A stretch of 44,815 bases of DNA, taken from CAYNDL01 sp964396115 (GTDB lineage: Bacteria > Patescibacteriota > Andersenbacteria > UBA10190 > CAIZMI01). Below are positions 30,853 through 39,236 of the stretch, piece after piece; positions within the stretch are counted from its first letter, which is position 1, and the number at the start of each line of letters is the position of its first letter. The notes below the pieces were generated by a model. That model did not search any database. It saw nothing but the letters and a program-made list of their open reading frames with translations, and was not told the origin of the DNA. The translations under genes were made by a program, and so were the position numbers. Where the stretch lies: assembly GCA_964396115.1 (NCBI GenBank), contig CAYNDL010000001.1:1-44815 (forward strand), written 5' to 3'.

Positions 30853-33753
30853 ATGTCCGATGTAATAACTATCCGCGGGGCCCGCGTTCACAATCTGAAG
30901 AATGTGGATGTTACTATTCCGCGTGATAAGTTAGTGGTAATTACTGGATTATCGGGGTCGGGAAAATCTTCTTTAGCCTTCGATACTCTGTATGCAGAAG
31001 GTCAGCGTCGGTACGTTGAGTCTCTTTCAGCGTATGCTCGTCAGTTTTTGGGACTCATGGATAAACCGGACGCCGACCAGATTGACGGATTAAGCCCAGC
31101 GATCTCCATCGACCAAAAATCAGGAACAAGGAACCCTCGTTCTACCGTAGGTACTGTTACAGAGATCTATGACTATCTTCGTCTATTGTTTTCCCGAACA
31201 GGCGTGCCGCACTGTCCTAATTGCGGGAGAATTATTCGTCGTCAAACCGTGAAGGAAATAACTGACCAAATAGTTAACCTCCCGGACGGGGCGAACATCA
31301 TGATTCTTGCTCCGAAAGTTCGTGACCGGAAAGGTGAACACAAACAAATTTTCCGGGAGATCCAGCAAGCGGGCTATGTCCGTGCACGTGTAGACGGATC
31401 AATATACGAATTGGAGGATGCCATGCAACTGGAATTGGATAAACAAAAAAGACACTCGATCGAAGTCGTTGTAGACAGGTTGCTAATCGATAAAAAAAAT
31501 TTGGATCGTCCGCGTATTGCGGACTCAGTCGAAACTGCGACTCGGATCGGGGATGGAATCGTGATTATTGAAGACAGGACGTCCGGCAAAGACCATGTGT
31601 TTTCTGAACAGTTCGCCTGTCCTAACTGTGGAATTAGCTTGATGGAGCTGGAACCGCGGATGTTCTCTTTCAACAGTCCGCACGGCGCTTGTCCAGCATG
31701 TACTGGCTTGGGAACACAACTGGAAGTTGATATCGAATTGGTGGTGCCGAACAAAAAATTATCGCTTGCGGAAGGGGCTATCAAACCGTGGAGCAGGCGG
31801 ATGCGGGGTAGTTCTTGGGCCATGTGGGTCCTGGAAGCCGTGGCCAAGAAAAATAATTTTTCTTTGGACGTCCCAGTAAATAAACTTTCCAAAAAAGTTA
31901 TGGATGTTGTCATGTACGGGATGGGTGACGAAGAAATCACCGTGACGAGTGATGAGGGCTCTACATTCAATACTAAGTATGAAGGTGTTATCCCGAATCT
32001 TATGCGCCGGTATAAGGAAACGGATTCTGATTATGCGCGTTCAGAAATTGAGCGGTACATGGTGCAGAAGCCGTGCCCTGTTTGCCAAGGCAAACGTTTG
32101 AAACCCGAAGCACTGAGCGTGCATGTTGCTGGAAAAAATATTTACGAGGTTGTCTCAATGACTGTTGATGAGGGCTTCAAGTTTTTCACAGCGCTTGCAA
32201 CGAGTAATGTTGATGACACGTTTGGCCCCAGAGAACAGTTGATCGCCAAGCAGGTTTTGAAGGAAATTCGTGCACGCTTAAAGTTTTTGCTAGATGTTGG
32301 TTTGGACTACTTAACCCTCGATCGTTCTGCGGCTACACTCGCTGGCGGTGAAGCGCAACGCATAAGATTGGCCACACAAATCGGTTCTGGTTTAGTGGGT
32401 GTGCTCTATATCTTGGACGAGCCTTCTATCGGTTTGCACCAACGGGACAACAGCCGTCTTATTGGCACACTTAAGACATTACGTGACCTTGGTAACTCAG
32501 TAATAGTTGTTGAACACGATGAAGAGACTATTCTTAGTTCCGATTATGTAATCGATGTTGGTCCCGGAGCAGGTGAACATGGCGGGCAAATAGTATTTGC
32601 TGGCACGCCAAAAGCTCTGGAAAAATCAGATACGTTAACCGGTAAGTATATTTCCGGAAAAATGGAGATCCCCGTGCCGAAAAAGAAACGCAACGGCAAC
32701 GGCAAGGCGTTGGTTATCAAGGGCGCCAAAGAACATAATCTAAAAGATGTTGATATAAAGATTCCGCTTGGTAAATTCGTTTGTGTTTCTGGTGTTTCGG
32801 GTTCCGGAAAATCCACGCTAATCAACGATATTCTTTCGCGAGTCTTGGCGAAGGAGTTTTACGGCGCCAAAGATCTTCCCGGTGAACATGACAGTGTTCA
32901 AGGTTTGTCGAATTTGGATAAGGTTATCATGATCGACCAGTCTCCTATCGGCCGCACGCCCCGCAGCAACGCGGCAACTTACACAGGTGTCTTTACCGCG
33001 ATCCGTGAATTATTTGCGGCGACACCGGAAGCGCGCGTAAGAGGTTATGACGCCGGTCGATTCTCGTTTAATGTTCGCGGTGGCCGCTGTGAAACTTGTC
33101 AGGGCGATGGCGTCATCCGTATCGAGATGCAATTTTTGCCCGATGTTTATGTTGAGTGCGAAGAGTGCCACGGCCAACGGTATAATCGCGAAGCCTTGGA
33201 TATTAAATATAAGGGCGCGAGCATCTCTGAAGTTCTGAACATGACAGTCGAAAGGGCACACGAATTTTTCCGCGCGATCCCCTCTATTGAATCTAAACTA
33301 GCAGTACTGGAACAAGTTGGTCTTGGTTACGTTCACCTGGGACAACCGGCGACACAATTGTCCGGCGGTGAAGCGCAACGCATCAAGCTGGCCACGGAAC
33401 TTTCTCGTCGTGCGACGGGTAAGACAATCTACATTCTTGATGAGCCGACAACCGGTCTCCATTTTGATGATGTGCGGAAACTCCTGACTGTTTTGCATGC
33501 TTTGGCAGACAAGGGAAATTCCGTGCTTGTGATAGAACACAACTTGGATGTGCTAAAGTCAGCCGACTGGATAATCGATATGGGCCCCGAAGGCGGTGTG
33601 CGTGGCGGACAAGTGGTAGCGGAAGGAACTCCTGAGGACGTCGCAAACGTTGAAGCTAGCCATACCGGCCGCTACTTGAAAGCATTGCTTGGAAAAAAGA
33701 AAACAGTACCTGTTAAGGTTAAGGCAACTAAGGTTGTAAAAAGCAAAAAATAA
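30853..33753 (+). CDS. uvrA: Excinuclease ABC subunit A
   Basis: Damage-recognition ATPase of nucleotide excision repair, 966 residues with two ABC modules. Walker A sites are GLSGSGKSS (32-40) and GVSGSGKST in the second half. Zinc-binding Cys pairs occur in CPNCG(R) and CPNCGISL, then CPVCQGKRL, and in the second module CETCQGDG and CEECHGQRYN. Signature motifs are LAGGEAQRI and LSGGEAQRI, and Walker B motifs are ILDEPSIGLH and ILDEPTTGLH. The C-terminus is a Lys-rich tail. It is divergent from uvrC. A 4-TM protein gene with its own -10 box follows 34 bases later. Confidence 0.98.
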   Translation: MSDVITIRGARVHNLKNVDVTIPRDKLVVITGLSGSGKSSLAFDTLYAEGQRRYVESLSAYARQFLGLMDKPDADQIDGLSPAISIDQKSGTRNPRSTVGTVTEIYDYLRLLFSRTGVPHCPNCGRIIRRQTVKEITDQIVNLPDGANIMILAPKVRDRKGEHKQIFREIQQAGYVRARVDGSIYELEDAMQLELDKQKRHSIEVVVDRLLIDKKNLDRPRIADSVETATRIGDGIVIIEDRTSGKDHVFSEQFACPNCGISLMELEPRMFSFNSPHGACPACTGLGTQLEVDIELVVPNKKLSLAEGAIKPWSRRMRGSSWAMWVLEAVAKKNNFSLDVPVNKLSKKVMDVVMYGMGDEEITVTSDEGSTFNTKYEGVIPNLMRRYKETDSDYARSEIERYMVQKPCPVCQGKRLKPEALSVHVAGKNIYEVVSMTVDEGFKFFTALATSNVDDTFGPREQLIAKQVLKEIRARLKFLLDVGLDYLTLDRSAATLAGGEAQRIRLATQIGSGLVGVLYILDEPSIGLHQRDNSRLIGTLKTLRDLGNSVIVVEHDEETILSSDYVIDVGPGAGEHGGQIVFAGTPKALEKSDTLTGKYISGKMEIPVPKKKRNGNGKALVIKGAKEHNLKDVDIKIPLGKFVCVSGVSGSGKSTLINDILSRVLAKEFYGAKDLPGEHDSVQGLSNLDKVIMIDQSPIGRTPRSNAATYTGVFTAIRELFAATPEARVRGYDAGRFSFNVRGGRCETCQGDGVIRIEMQFLPDVYVECEECHGQRYNREALDIKYKGASISEVLNMTVERAHEFFRAIPSIESKLAVLEQVGLGYVHLGQPATQLSGGEAQRIKLATELSRRATGKTIYILDEPTTGLHFDDVRKLLTVLHALADKGNSVLVIEHNLDVLKSADWIIDMGPEGGVRGGQVVAEGTPEDVANVEASHTGRYLKALLGKKKTVPVKVKATKVVKSKK

Positions 33754-33772
33754 AATATTCGTTTAACTGTCT

Positions 33773-33780
33773 GATATAAT
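33773..33780 (+). promoter_or_regulatory. Extended -10 promoter before the 4-TM protein
   Basis: TGA followed by TATAAT (33775-33780) forms an extended -10. Seven bases separate it from the ATG at 33788, so the mRNA would start essentially at the start codon. Confidence 0.5.
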
Positions 33781-33787
33781 CAAGTAG

Positions 33788-34162
33788 ATGCAGCTTCAGG
33801 TGTGGAAACGTACAATCTTTTTTGGTCTAGCTTTATGGTTGATCTTCTTCACGATGGTCGCCTTGCTCTTATTGTTGGGCCTTACGCAGCGCGCTGTACC
33901 CACCGATGTTGTACTAACCCTGCTTGCACTAGTTGTGTATTGGTCCTTCGCTAGCCGCCTCAATCTTATCTCGGTTTCTCAAGGTTTTTTGGTGGGTGGA
34001 AGTTGGTTGTTGATTAACCTTCTCTTGGACTACCTCATTATCGTCCAGGGCTTTAATCATGGCAGCCTGGGTTTTTTTCTGGCGTGGGTGGTATGGGTGC
34101 GTTACGGACTTTTGCTCGTGATGCCGGTGATCTCTTCTTCTCGGCGCCAGGTTACACCTTAA
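33788..34162 (+). CDS. Four-helix membrane protein (unrecognised)
   Basis: A 124-residue protein, almost entirely hydrophobic, with four predicted helices (about 9-31, 38-54, 62-85 and 93-114) and a short basic tail. No family recognised. It lies between uvrA and a nucleotidyltransferase-fold protein gene 12 bases downstream, suggesting these two small genes are transcribed together. A possible partner role for the nucleotidyltransferase protein at the membrane is only a guess. Confidence 0.7.
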   Translation: MQLQVWKRTIFFGLALWLIFFTMVALLLLLGLTQRAVPTDVVLTLLALVVYWSFASRLNLISVSQGFLVGGSWLLINLLLDYLIIVQGFNHGSLGFFLAWVVWVRYGLLLVMPVISSSRRQVTP

Positions 34163-34174
34163 GTCCACAATTCG

Positions 34175-35161
34175 ATGACCTATAAGGATCTGACACTTCC
34201 GGAGCAGGCCGTTCTGGCGACTCTTTCGTATCACGACCAATTGGAAATGCCGCTGACAGGAATGGAAGTCTGGCGTTATCTTTTCCGGGCACAGGGGCAA
34301 GATATAGGAGCCGTCAGTCTGGGCGACACTGAAGCCACGCTGTCCGGATTGGTGGAAAAAGGTCTGATTTTTTTTCACTGGGGATACTATGTTTTTCCTG
34401 GCAGGGAAAAGACAATCCATGAACGCATTAGAAAACATGCATTAGCGCAAACTAAGTGGCCAAGATTAAGGACAGTGGCTTGGCTTTTGCAAGCAGTACC
34501 TTTTTTGGAGATGGTTGCGGCCAGCGGTTCACTCACAAGGGAAGTGGTTAGTGAGAATAGCGACCTCGATGTTTTGTTGGTTACCGCTTCAGGACGCATT
34601 TGGACAGTGCGCTTTGTTGTTACGGTGCTTCTGGATGCCTTGCGTCTGCGCCGCCGCCCCACTGGCCCCACAAAAAATCGTGTTTGCTTAAACCACTACT
34701 TAACAGAAGATTCCCTCGAGCTCCCTTACCAAAGTTTATACACGGCTCTGGAGTACGCCCGTATAATTCCTTTGTTTGGCGAAAAAGTCACTTGGAGGTT
34801 CCGTGAAAAGAATCGCTTATGGATGGAAAAGTATTTAATTAATGTTTTTCCCGACAGCGTTTCACACATCAAAACAGTCAGTGACTTTCCTGTCCTGTCA
34901 TTAATAAAAAGAATCGGCGGCCTCGTCTTGGGGGGAACTTTGGGGGACTTCATTGAGAGGAGGCTAGGGGAGTTACAGAAGAAAAAAATAGCTGAGGGCG
35001 ACGCCTTCAATGCTGTTGGGGGCCGGGTCATCGCGAGTTCATCACACCTGGAATTCCATCCTCGTTCCCGGGAAGCGCCATTATTGAACTTATTCAATAT
35101 TAAAATGGAGCAATTCGGCATGTCTGCGTTCGGTCACCAGAAGGACTCCGGACTAAGTTAA
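34175..35161 (+). CDS. Nucleotidyltransferase-fold protein with N-terminal winged-helix-like region
   Basis: A 328-residue protein. Residues 1-95 look like a winged-helix domain (LPEQAVLATLSYHDQLEMPLTG, then a Tyr/Phe-rich wing around FFHWGYYVF). From about 112 a polymerase-beta-type nucleotidyltransferase core appears: SGSL at 117-120, then NSDLDVLLV with Asp130 and Asp132, the metal-binding pair. The rest is helical, Arg-rich and without a third recognisable domain. Such proteins recur in CPR genomes with no assigned substrate. It could nucleotidylate a protein, RNA or small molecule; nothing here tells which. Confidence 0.75.
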   Translation: MTYKDLTLPEQAVLATLSYHDQLEMPLTGMEVWRYLFRAQGQDIGAVSLGDTEATLSGLVEKGLIFFHWGYYVFPGREKTIHERIRKHALAQTKWPRLRTVAWLLQAVPFLEMVAASGSLTREVVSENSDLDVLLVTASGRIWTVRFVVTVLLDALRLRRRPTGPTKNRVCLNHYLTEDSLELPYQSLYTALEYARIIPLFGEKVTWRFREKNRLWMEKYLINVFPDSVSHIKTVSDFPVLSLIKRIGGLVLGGTLGDFIERRLGELQKKKIAEGDAFNAVGGRVIASSSHLEFHPRSREAPLLNLFNIKMEQFGMSAFGHQKDSGLS

Positions 35162-35180
35162 TGTTCCACAAAAGAGCGTC

Positions 35181-35240
35181 TTGACACCAAATTATATTTT
35201 TTGCACACTCGAGTTAGCACTCGCAAGTTGAGAGTGCTAG
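35181..35240 (+). promoter_or_regulatory. groES-groEL control region with CIRCE operator
   Basis: A CIRCE inverted repeat, TTAGCACTC (35214-35222), nine-base spacer, GAGTGCTAG (35232-35240), matches the HrcA operator with a single end mismatch. A -35 TTGACA lies at 35181-35186; the -10 at the standard spacing (35204-35209, CACACT) is weak. HrcA repression with heat-shock release is therefore expected. hrcA itself is not in the window. Confidence 0.9.
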
Positions 35241-35326
35241 CCTATTCGGATCACGGCTTGTGCATTTCGAGCCATGTTCGGAACGAGGATAAACCCTAGA
35301 TTAATCCTTAATTGATAAAGGGAAAT

Positions 35327-35617
35327 ATGAAAATTAAGCCGTTAAACGACAAAGTAATTGTTAAGCCTCTCAAACAAGAAGAGGTTACAAAGAGTGGAAT
35401 TGTTTTGCCGGACACTGCCCGCGAAGAAAAACCTGAACAGGGTGAGGTGGTTGCAGTCGGTCCTGGAAAATTAATGGAAGACGGAAAGCGTGCCGAGATG
35501 AGCGTAAAAGAAGGAGACAGGGTTCTCTTCACGAAGTACGCTCCGGACGAAGTGGAAATTGAAGGAGAAAAATATTTGGTAATCGAGGAAGAGAAAATCC
35601 TCGGAATTGTTGAATAA
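35327..35617 (+). CDS. groS: Co-chaperonin GroES
   Basis: A 96-residue GroES that caps the GroEL ring. It begins MKIKPLNDKVIVKPL, has the mobile-loop region EVTKSGIVLPDTAREEKPEQGEVVAVGPG and ends KYLVIEEEKILGIVE. The ATG at 35327 has the ribosome-binding site AAAGGGA at 35318-35323, so an upstream in-frame TTG is not used. It is followed by groL 19 bases downstream under CIRCE/HrcA control. Confidence 0.97.
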   Translation: MKIKPLNDKVIVKPLKQEEVTKSGIVLPDTAREEKPEQGEVVAVGPGKLMEDGKRAEMSVKEGDRVLFTKYAPDEVEIEGEKYLVIEEEKILGIVE

Positions 35618-35636
35618 TTAATTTTTAGAAACTTTT

Positions 35637-37298
35637 ATGGCAAAGCAAATCATTTTTGATGAACGGGCCAGAAAAAAGCTGCTCTCCGGAGTAGACCAAC
35701 TGGCGAATACTGTGAAAGTCACCTACGGCCCTAAGGGACGTAATGTGGTTTTGGACAAAGGCTTCGGTGCGCCGACAATCACTAACGACGGTGTCACGAT
35801 TGCTAAAGAAATTGAACTCGAAGATAAGTTTGAAAACATCGGCGCCGAGTTAGTAAAAGAGGCGGCGGAAAAAACCAACGAAACAGCTGGCGACGGTACC
35901 ACAGCTGCGGTTCTTTTGACCCAAGCGATTGTTCGCGAAGGCATGAAGAACGTGGCTGCCGGCGCCAATCCTATTTTGATTAAGAAAGGCATCGAAGAAG
36001 CAACTGCTTCCGCGGTCAAGACTTTGGAAAACGATTCCAAGAAGATTGATTCCAAAGAGGAAATAACCCAGGTTGCCACTATTTCTGCACAAGACGAAGA
36101 GATTGGTAAGTTAATTGCCGATATCATGGATGACAAAGAAGGTGTCGGCTCTGAAGGCACCATCACAGTTGAAGACTCGCAATCAATCGGTGTCGAAAAG
36201 GAAGTGGTAAAAGGACTTCAGTTCGATAAGGGTTATGCTTCTCCGTACTTGGTAACCAATACGGAAAAGATGACCGCCGAGCTCGATGATCCCCAAATCC
36301 TCGTAACCGACAAGAAAATTTCTTCAATCCAGCAGGAACTGTTGCCGGTATTGGAAAAGTTAATGCAGGCTGGCCAAAAGAATTTTGTTATTATCGCTGA
36401 AGATGTTGAAGGTGAAGCATTGGCTACGTTGATTCTAAACAAGATTCGCGGCACTTTCACTGGCATTGCCGTAAAGGCGCCAGGATTTGGCGACCGTCGT
36501 AAGGAATTGCTCGGAGATATCGCCACGGTCACAGGTGCCCAGCTTATTTCCGAAGAGCTTGGATTGAAGTTGGAAAACGTAACTTTGGAAATGCTTGGTT
36601 CAGCTCGCCGCGTTGTAATTGAAAAAGAAAAGACAATCATCGTGGACGGAAAAGGTGATCCAGCAAAGATCAAAGAAAGAGCTGAGCAGATCAAGTCGCA
36701 AATTGAACATACCGAGTCCGACTACGACCGTGAAAAGCTCCAGGAACGCTTAAGCAAGCTTTCTTCTGGTGTCGGCGTAATCAAAGTTGGTGCTCCAACT
36801 GAAACTGAACAGAAAGAAAAGAAATACCGTGTTGAAGATGCGGTGAATGCGACCAAGGCAGCCATTGAAGAAGGTATTGTAGCTGGTGGCGGTCTAGCCC
36901 TCTTGAAGGCGTCTTCCGAAATGCAGGAACTCATCGACAAGAAGGTTAAAGACGGCGCGCATCAGGATATCGTCACTGGTATGCGTATTGTCCAACGGGC
37001 AATCGAAGAGCCAATTCGCCAGATCGTTTTCAATGCCGGGCGTGAAGGTTCTGTTGTGATCGCGGAAGTCCGCAAACAGGAATTCAAGACTGGATACGAC
37101 GCGATGACCAACGAGTACCGCGATATGTTCAAGGCGGGAATCGTCGATCCGAAGAAAGTTATCAGGCTCGAATTGCAAAACGCTGCTTCAATCGCGGCAA
37201 CATTGTTGACCACAGAAGCAGTCGTAACCGATATCCCGGAAAAGAAAGACAAAGAAGCTCCAGCCGGTGGCGGCATGGGAGACTTCGGTGGAATGTAA
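35637..37298 (+). CDS. groL: Chaperonin GroEL
   Basis: A 553-residue Hsp60 that folds proteins inside its double ring with GroES. Conserved blocks: VTYGPKGRNVVLDKGFGAPTITNDGVTIAKEIEL, the ATPase loop AGDGTTAAVLLTQAIV, VAAGANPILIKKGIEEA, the apical KAPGFGDRRKELL segment, and VEDAVNATKAAIEEGIVAGGG near the C-terminus. The end is the usual Gly/Met-rich GGGMGDFGGM. Second gene of the CIRCE-controlled operon; a terminator follows 16 bases after the stop. Confidence 0.98.
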   Translation: MAKQIIFDERARKKLLSGVDQLANTVKVTYGPKGRNVVLDKGFGAPTITNDGVTIAKEIELEDKFENIGAELVKEAAEKTNETAGDGTTAAVLLTQAIVREGMKNVAAGANPILIKKGIEEATASAVKTLENDSKKIDSKEEITQVATISAQDEEIGKLIADIMDDKEGVGSEGTITVEDSQSIGVEKEVVKGLQFDKGYASPYLVTNTEKMTAELDDPQILVTDKKISSIQQELLPVLEKLMQAGQKNFVIIAEDVEGEALATLILNKIRGTFTGIAVKAPGFGDRRKELLGDIATVTGAQLISEELGLKLENVTLEMLGSARRVVIEKEKTIIVDGKGDPAKIKERAEQIKSQIEHTESDYDREKLQERLSKLSSGVGVIKVGAPTETEQKEKKYRVEDAVNATKAAIEEGIVAGGGLALLKASSEMQELIDKKVKDGAHQDIVTGMRIVQRAIEEPIRQIVFNAGREGSVVIAEVRKQEFKTGYDAMTNEYRDMFKAGIVDPKKVIRLELQNAASIAATLLTTEAVVTDIPEKKDKEAPAGGGMGDFGGM

Positions 37299-37314
37299 TA
37301 ATTAGTAGATTTCA

Positions 37315-37347
37315 AAGAAGGGCCCGCACAAAGGGCTCTTCTTTTTT
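37315..37347 (+). terminator. Terminator of groES-groEL
   Basis: An 11-base-pair stem AAGAAGGGCCC (37315-37325) with GGGCTCTTCTT (37333-37343), one G-T pair, seven-base loop and a T-run. Confidence 0.9.
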
Positions 37348-37358
37348 ATCTAACTTAC

Positions 37359-37387
37359 GTGACAAATCGCTAAAAATACGTTAAAAT
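37359..37387 (+). promoter_or_regulatory. Promoter of the DUF4870-like gene
   Basis: -35 GTGACA (37359-37364), 17-base spacer, -10 TAAAAT (37382-37387), 29 bases before the ATG at 37417. Confidence 0.55.
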
Positions 37388-37416
37388 AAGAGTATTAAGT
37401 TAATAATTTTAATCCT

Positions 37417-37740
37417 ATGGATTCTCTACCAAATGCACCCGTAAACAACCCAACAGACGACGTGCAAAAAAATAAAGTATTAGCAGCAATTTCGTATATC
37501 TACATCATTAGTTTGGTGTTGCTCTTGGTGAAGAAAGACAGTCCGTTTGTGCAATTCCATGCCAAACAGGCATTCATTCTTTTCCTCGCGTCGCTTGTGG
37601 CCGGATTCATTCCGATCATCGGTTTGCTTTTGCAAATTGTAATCCTGGTCTTCATGATCATCGGCTTCGTTGCCGCCCTGCAAGGGAAGTCACGCAAGTT
37701 CCCGTTGATCAGCGATCTCGCTGCAAAAATTAATTTTTAA
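37417..37740 (+). CDS. DUF4870/Tic20-like membrane protein
   Basis: A 107-residue membrane protein. A polar N-terminal ~20 residues precede three helices (about 23-40, 53-72, 74-90). The pattern KVLAAISYIYIISLVLLLVKKDSPFVQFHAKQAFILFL is typical of the DUF4870 group, in which the F-V-x-F-H-A-x-Q-A motif joins the first two helices. The role is unproven. A pyruvate kinase gene follows 34 bases after the stop. Confidence 0.8.
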   Translation: MDSLPNAPVNNPTDDVQKNKVLAAISYIYIISLVLLLVKKDSPFVQFHAKQAFILFLASLVAGFIPIIGLLLQIVILVFMIIGFVAALQGKSRKFPLISDLAAKINF

Positions 37741-37774
37741 TTAAATAATGCGGCGTTGCTGCCGCTATACTGCT

Positions 37775-39202
37775 ATGAATAAACGAACAAAAATTGTTTG
37801 CACTATTGGTCCCGCGTCTCAATCGGTAGCAACATTGGTAGAAATGTTAAAGGCGGGGATGAATGTCGCCCGTCTTAATTTTTCTCATGGGTCGTACGAC
37901 AACCATAAGATGTTGATCCAAAACATCCGTGCAGCGGCTGAAAAAGCCGGTGTAAACGTTGCACTCCTGCAAGATCTGCAGGGTCCTAAGATTCGTGTGG
38001 GTAAGCTGCCTGAGGGTGGAATAGAACTTAAAAAAGATACGGAAGTAATGCTTAGCACGGGAAGCAAAGAATACAAGGACGCGGTAATCCCGGTCCAGTA
38101 TAAGAACCTCCACAAGGACGTTAAGAAGGACGACCGCATTCTTCTCGATGACGGCAACATGGAATTGCAGGTCCTGAAAGTCAACGGCGAAAAGATATCG
38201 TGCAAAGTATTGATTGGCGGAAAATTGATTTCCTTCAAAGGTATTACTGTTCCAACAGCTTCTCTGAGCACTTCTGCCATTTCAACGAAAGATAAGGAAG
38301 ACCTGATCTTTGGCTTGCAACAAGGTGTCGATTTTGTTGCTCTGTCTTTCGTGCGCCGAGCTAAAGATGTAAAGCAGTTGCGTGCATTGATTGCTAAACA
38401 CCTGCCTAGCGGCATGAGCACACCGCACATAATTGCTAAGATCGAAAAACACGAAGCGTTAGTTAACCTCGACGAAATCATAGCCGAAGCTGACGGCATC
38501 ATGGTCGCTCGTGGCGACCTGGCTTTGGAAACAAAGGCTGCCGAAGTGCCTATCTGGCAAAAGGTAATGATCCAAAAATGTTTGGAAGCTGCCAAGCCCG
38601 TGATTACCGCTACGCAAATGTTGGATTCAATGACAAACGCTCCTCGTCCAACACGCGCCGAAATTTCTGACGTTGCCAATGCTGTTATCGACCATACTGA
38701 TGCAACAATGTTGTCTCAGGAATCCGCGATGGGTAAGTATCCGGTGGAAACTGTCGATACTATGGCTTCGATTATCAAGTCCACAGAAACTTCTCCGTTG
38801 GACGATATCGTTACCCTGCCTTCAATGGATGGTTCCACTCCTCCGGTTTTAGCGATGAGTGCTGCTGCTTGTAATGTCGCTAAGGCTGTTGGGGCAAAGG
38901 CAATCTTTGTCCTCACCCGTTCAGGTTTTACCGCTCGTGCCGTTTCTCGTCATCGTCCGTCCCAACCAATCATTGCTGTTACCCCTGAGGTTGCTACACA
39001 GAGACAACTAGTCCTCACTTGGGGCGTATCTGCCTACCTGGACAATGAGTTTGGTGACATGAGCAAGTCGTGGAAAAAGTTTTCCACTGACATTAAGAAG
39101 AAACACGATCTCAAGAAGGGTGACCGGATCATCGCTGTTTCCGGCCTCAAATCCAACCGTCCCGAAGATTGGGATGAAGTTGTGAGTGTGTTCGAAGTAT
39201 AG
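37775..39202 (+). CDS. pyk: Pyruvate kinase
   Basis: Last step of glycolysis: phosphoenolpyruvate plus ADP to pyruvate and ATP. The 475-residue protein starts MNKRTKIVCTIGPAS, the usual N-terminus, so I choose the ATG at 37775 over one 27 bases upstream. Motifs: NVARLNFSHG, LQDLQGPKIRVG, IIAKIEKHEALVNLDEI (catalytic Lys), DGIMVARGDLALE, and TATQMLDSMTNAPRPTRAEISDVANAV. The C-terminal regulatory domain (residues ~340-475) is intact. A short hairpin (GCGGC/GCCGC, 37750-37765) precedes the ATG. Confidence 0.97.
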   Translation: MNKRTKIVCTIGPASQSVATLVEMLKAGMNVARLNFSHGSYDNHKMLIQNIRAAAEKAGVNVALLQDLQGPKIRVGKLPEGGIELKKDTEVMLSTGSKEYKDAVIPVQYKNLHKDVKKDDRILLDDGNMELQVLKVNGEKISCKVLIGGKLISFKGITVPTASLSTSAISTKDKEDLIFGLQQGVDFVALSFVRRAKDVKQLRALIAKHLPSGMSTPHIIAKIEKHEALVNLDEIIAEADGIMVARGDLALETKAAEVPIWQKVMIQKCLEAAKPVITATQMLDSMTNAPRPTRAEISDVANAVIDHTDATMLSQESAMGKYPVETVDTMASIIKSTETSPLDDIVTLPSMDGSTPPVLAMSAAACNVAKAVGAKAIFVLTRSGFTARAVSRHRPSQPIIAVTPEVATQRQLVLTWGVSAYLDNEFGDMSKSWKKFSTDIKKKHDLKKGDRIIAVSGLKSNRPEDWDEVVSVFEV

Positions 39203-39209
39203 TTATAAT
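39180..39209 (+). promoter_or_regulatory. Promoter of the DUF4349 gene inside the end of pyk
   Basis: -35 TTGTGA (39180-39185), 18-base spacer, perfect -10 TATAAT (39204-39209), 27 bases before the ATG at 39237. Confidence 0.6.
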
Positions 39210-39236
39210 ATAAAAGTCCTTAACATAAAAAATAAT

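Noticed and set aside
31374..31970. Long open frames on the minus strand opposite uvrA (up to 198 codons), and similar ones opposite pyk and groL.
   Set aside because: They mirror well-conserved genes on the other strand, have no ribosome-binding sites and encode no recognisable domains.
32343..33380. An identical ~20-base string at about 32344 and 33364 inside uvrA, first seen as a direct repeat.
   Set aside because: Both copies encode the GGEAQRI signature of the two ABC modules, so the match is explained by the protein duplication and not by a separate repeat element.
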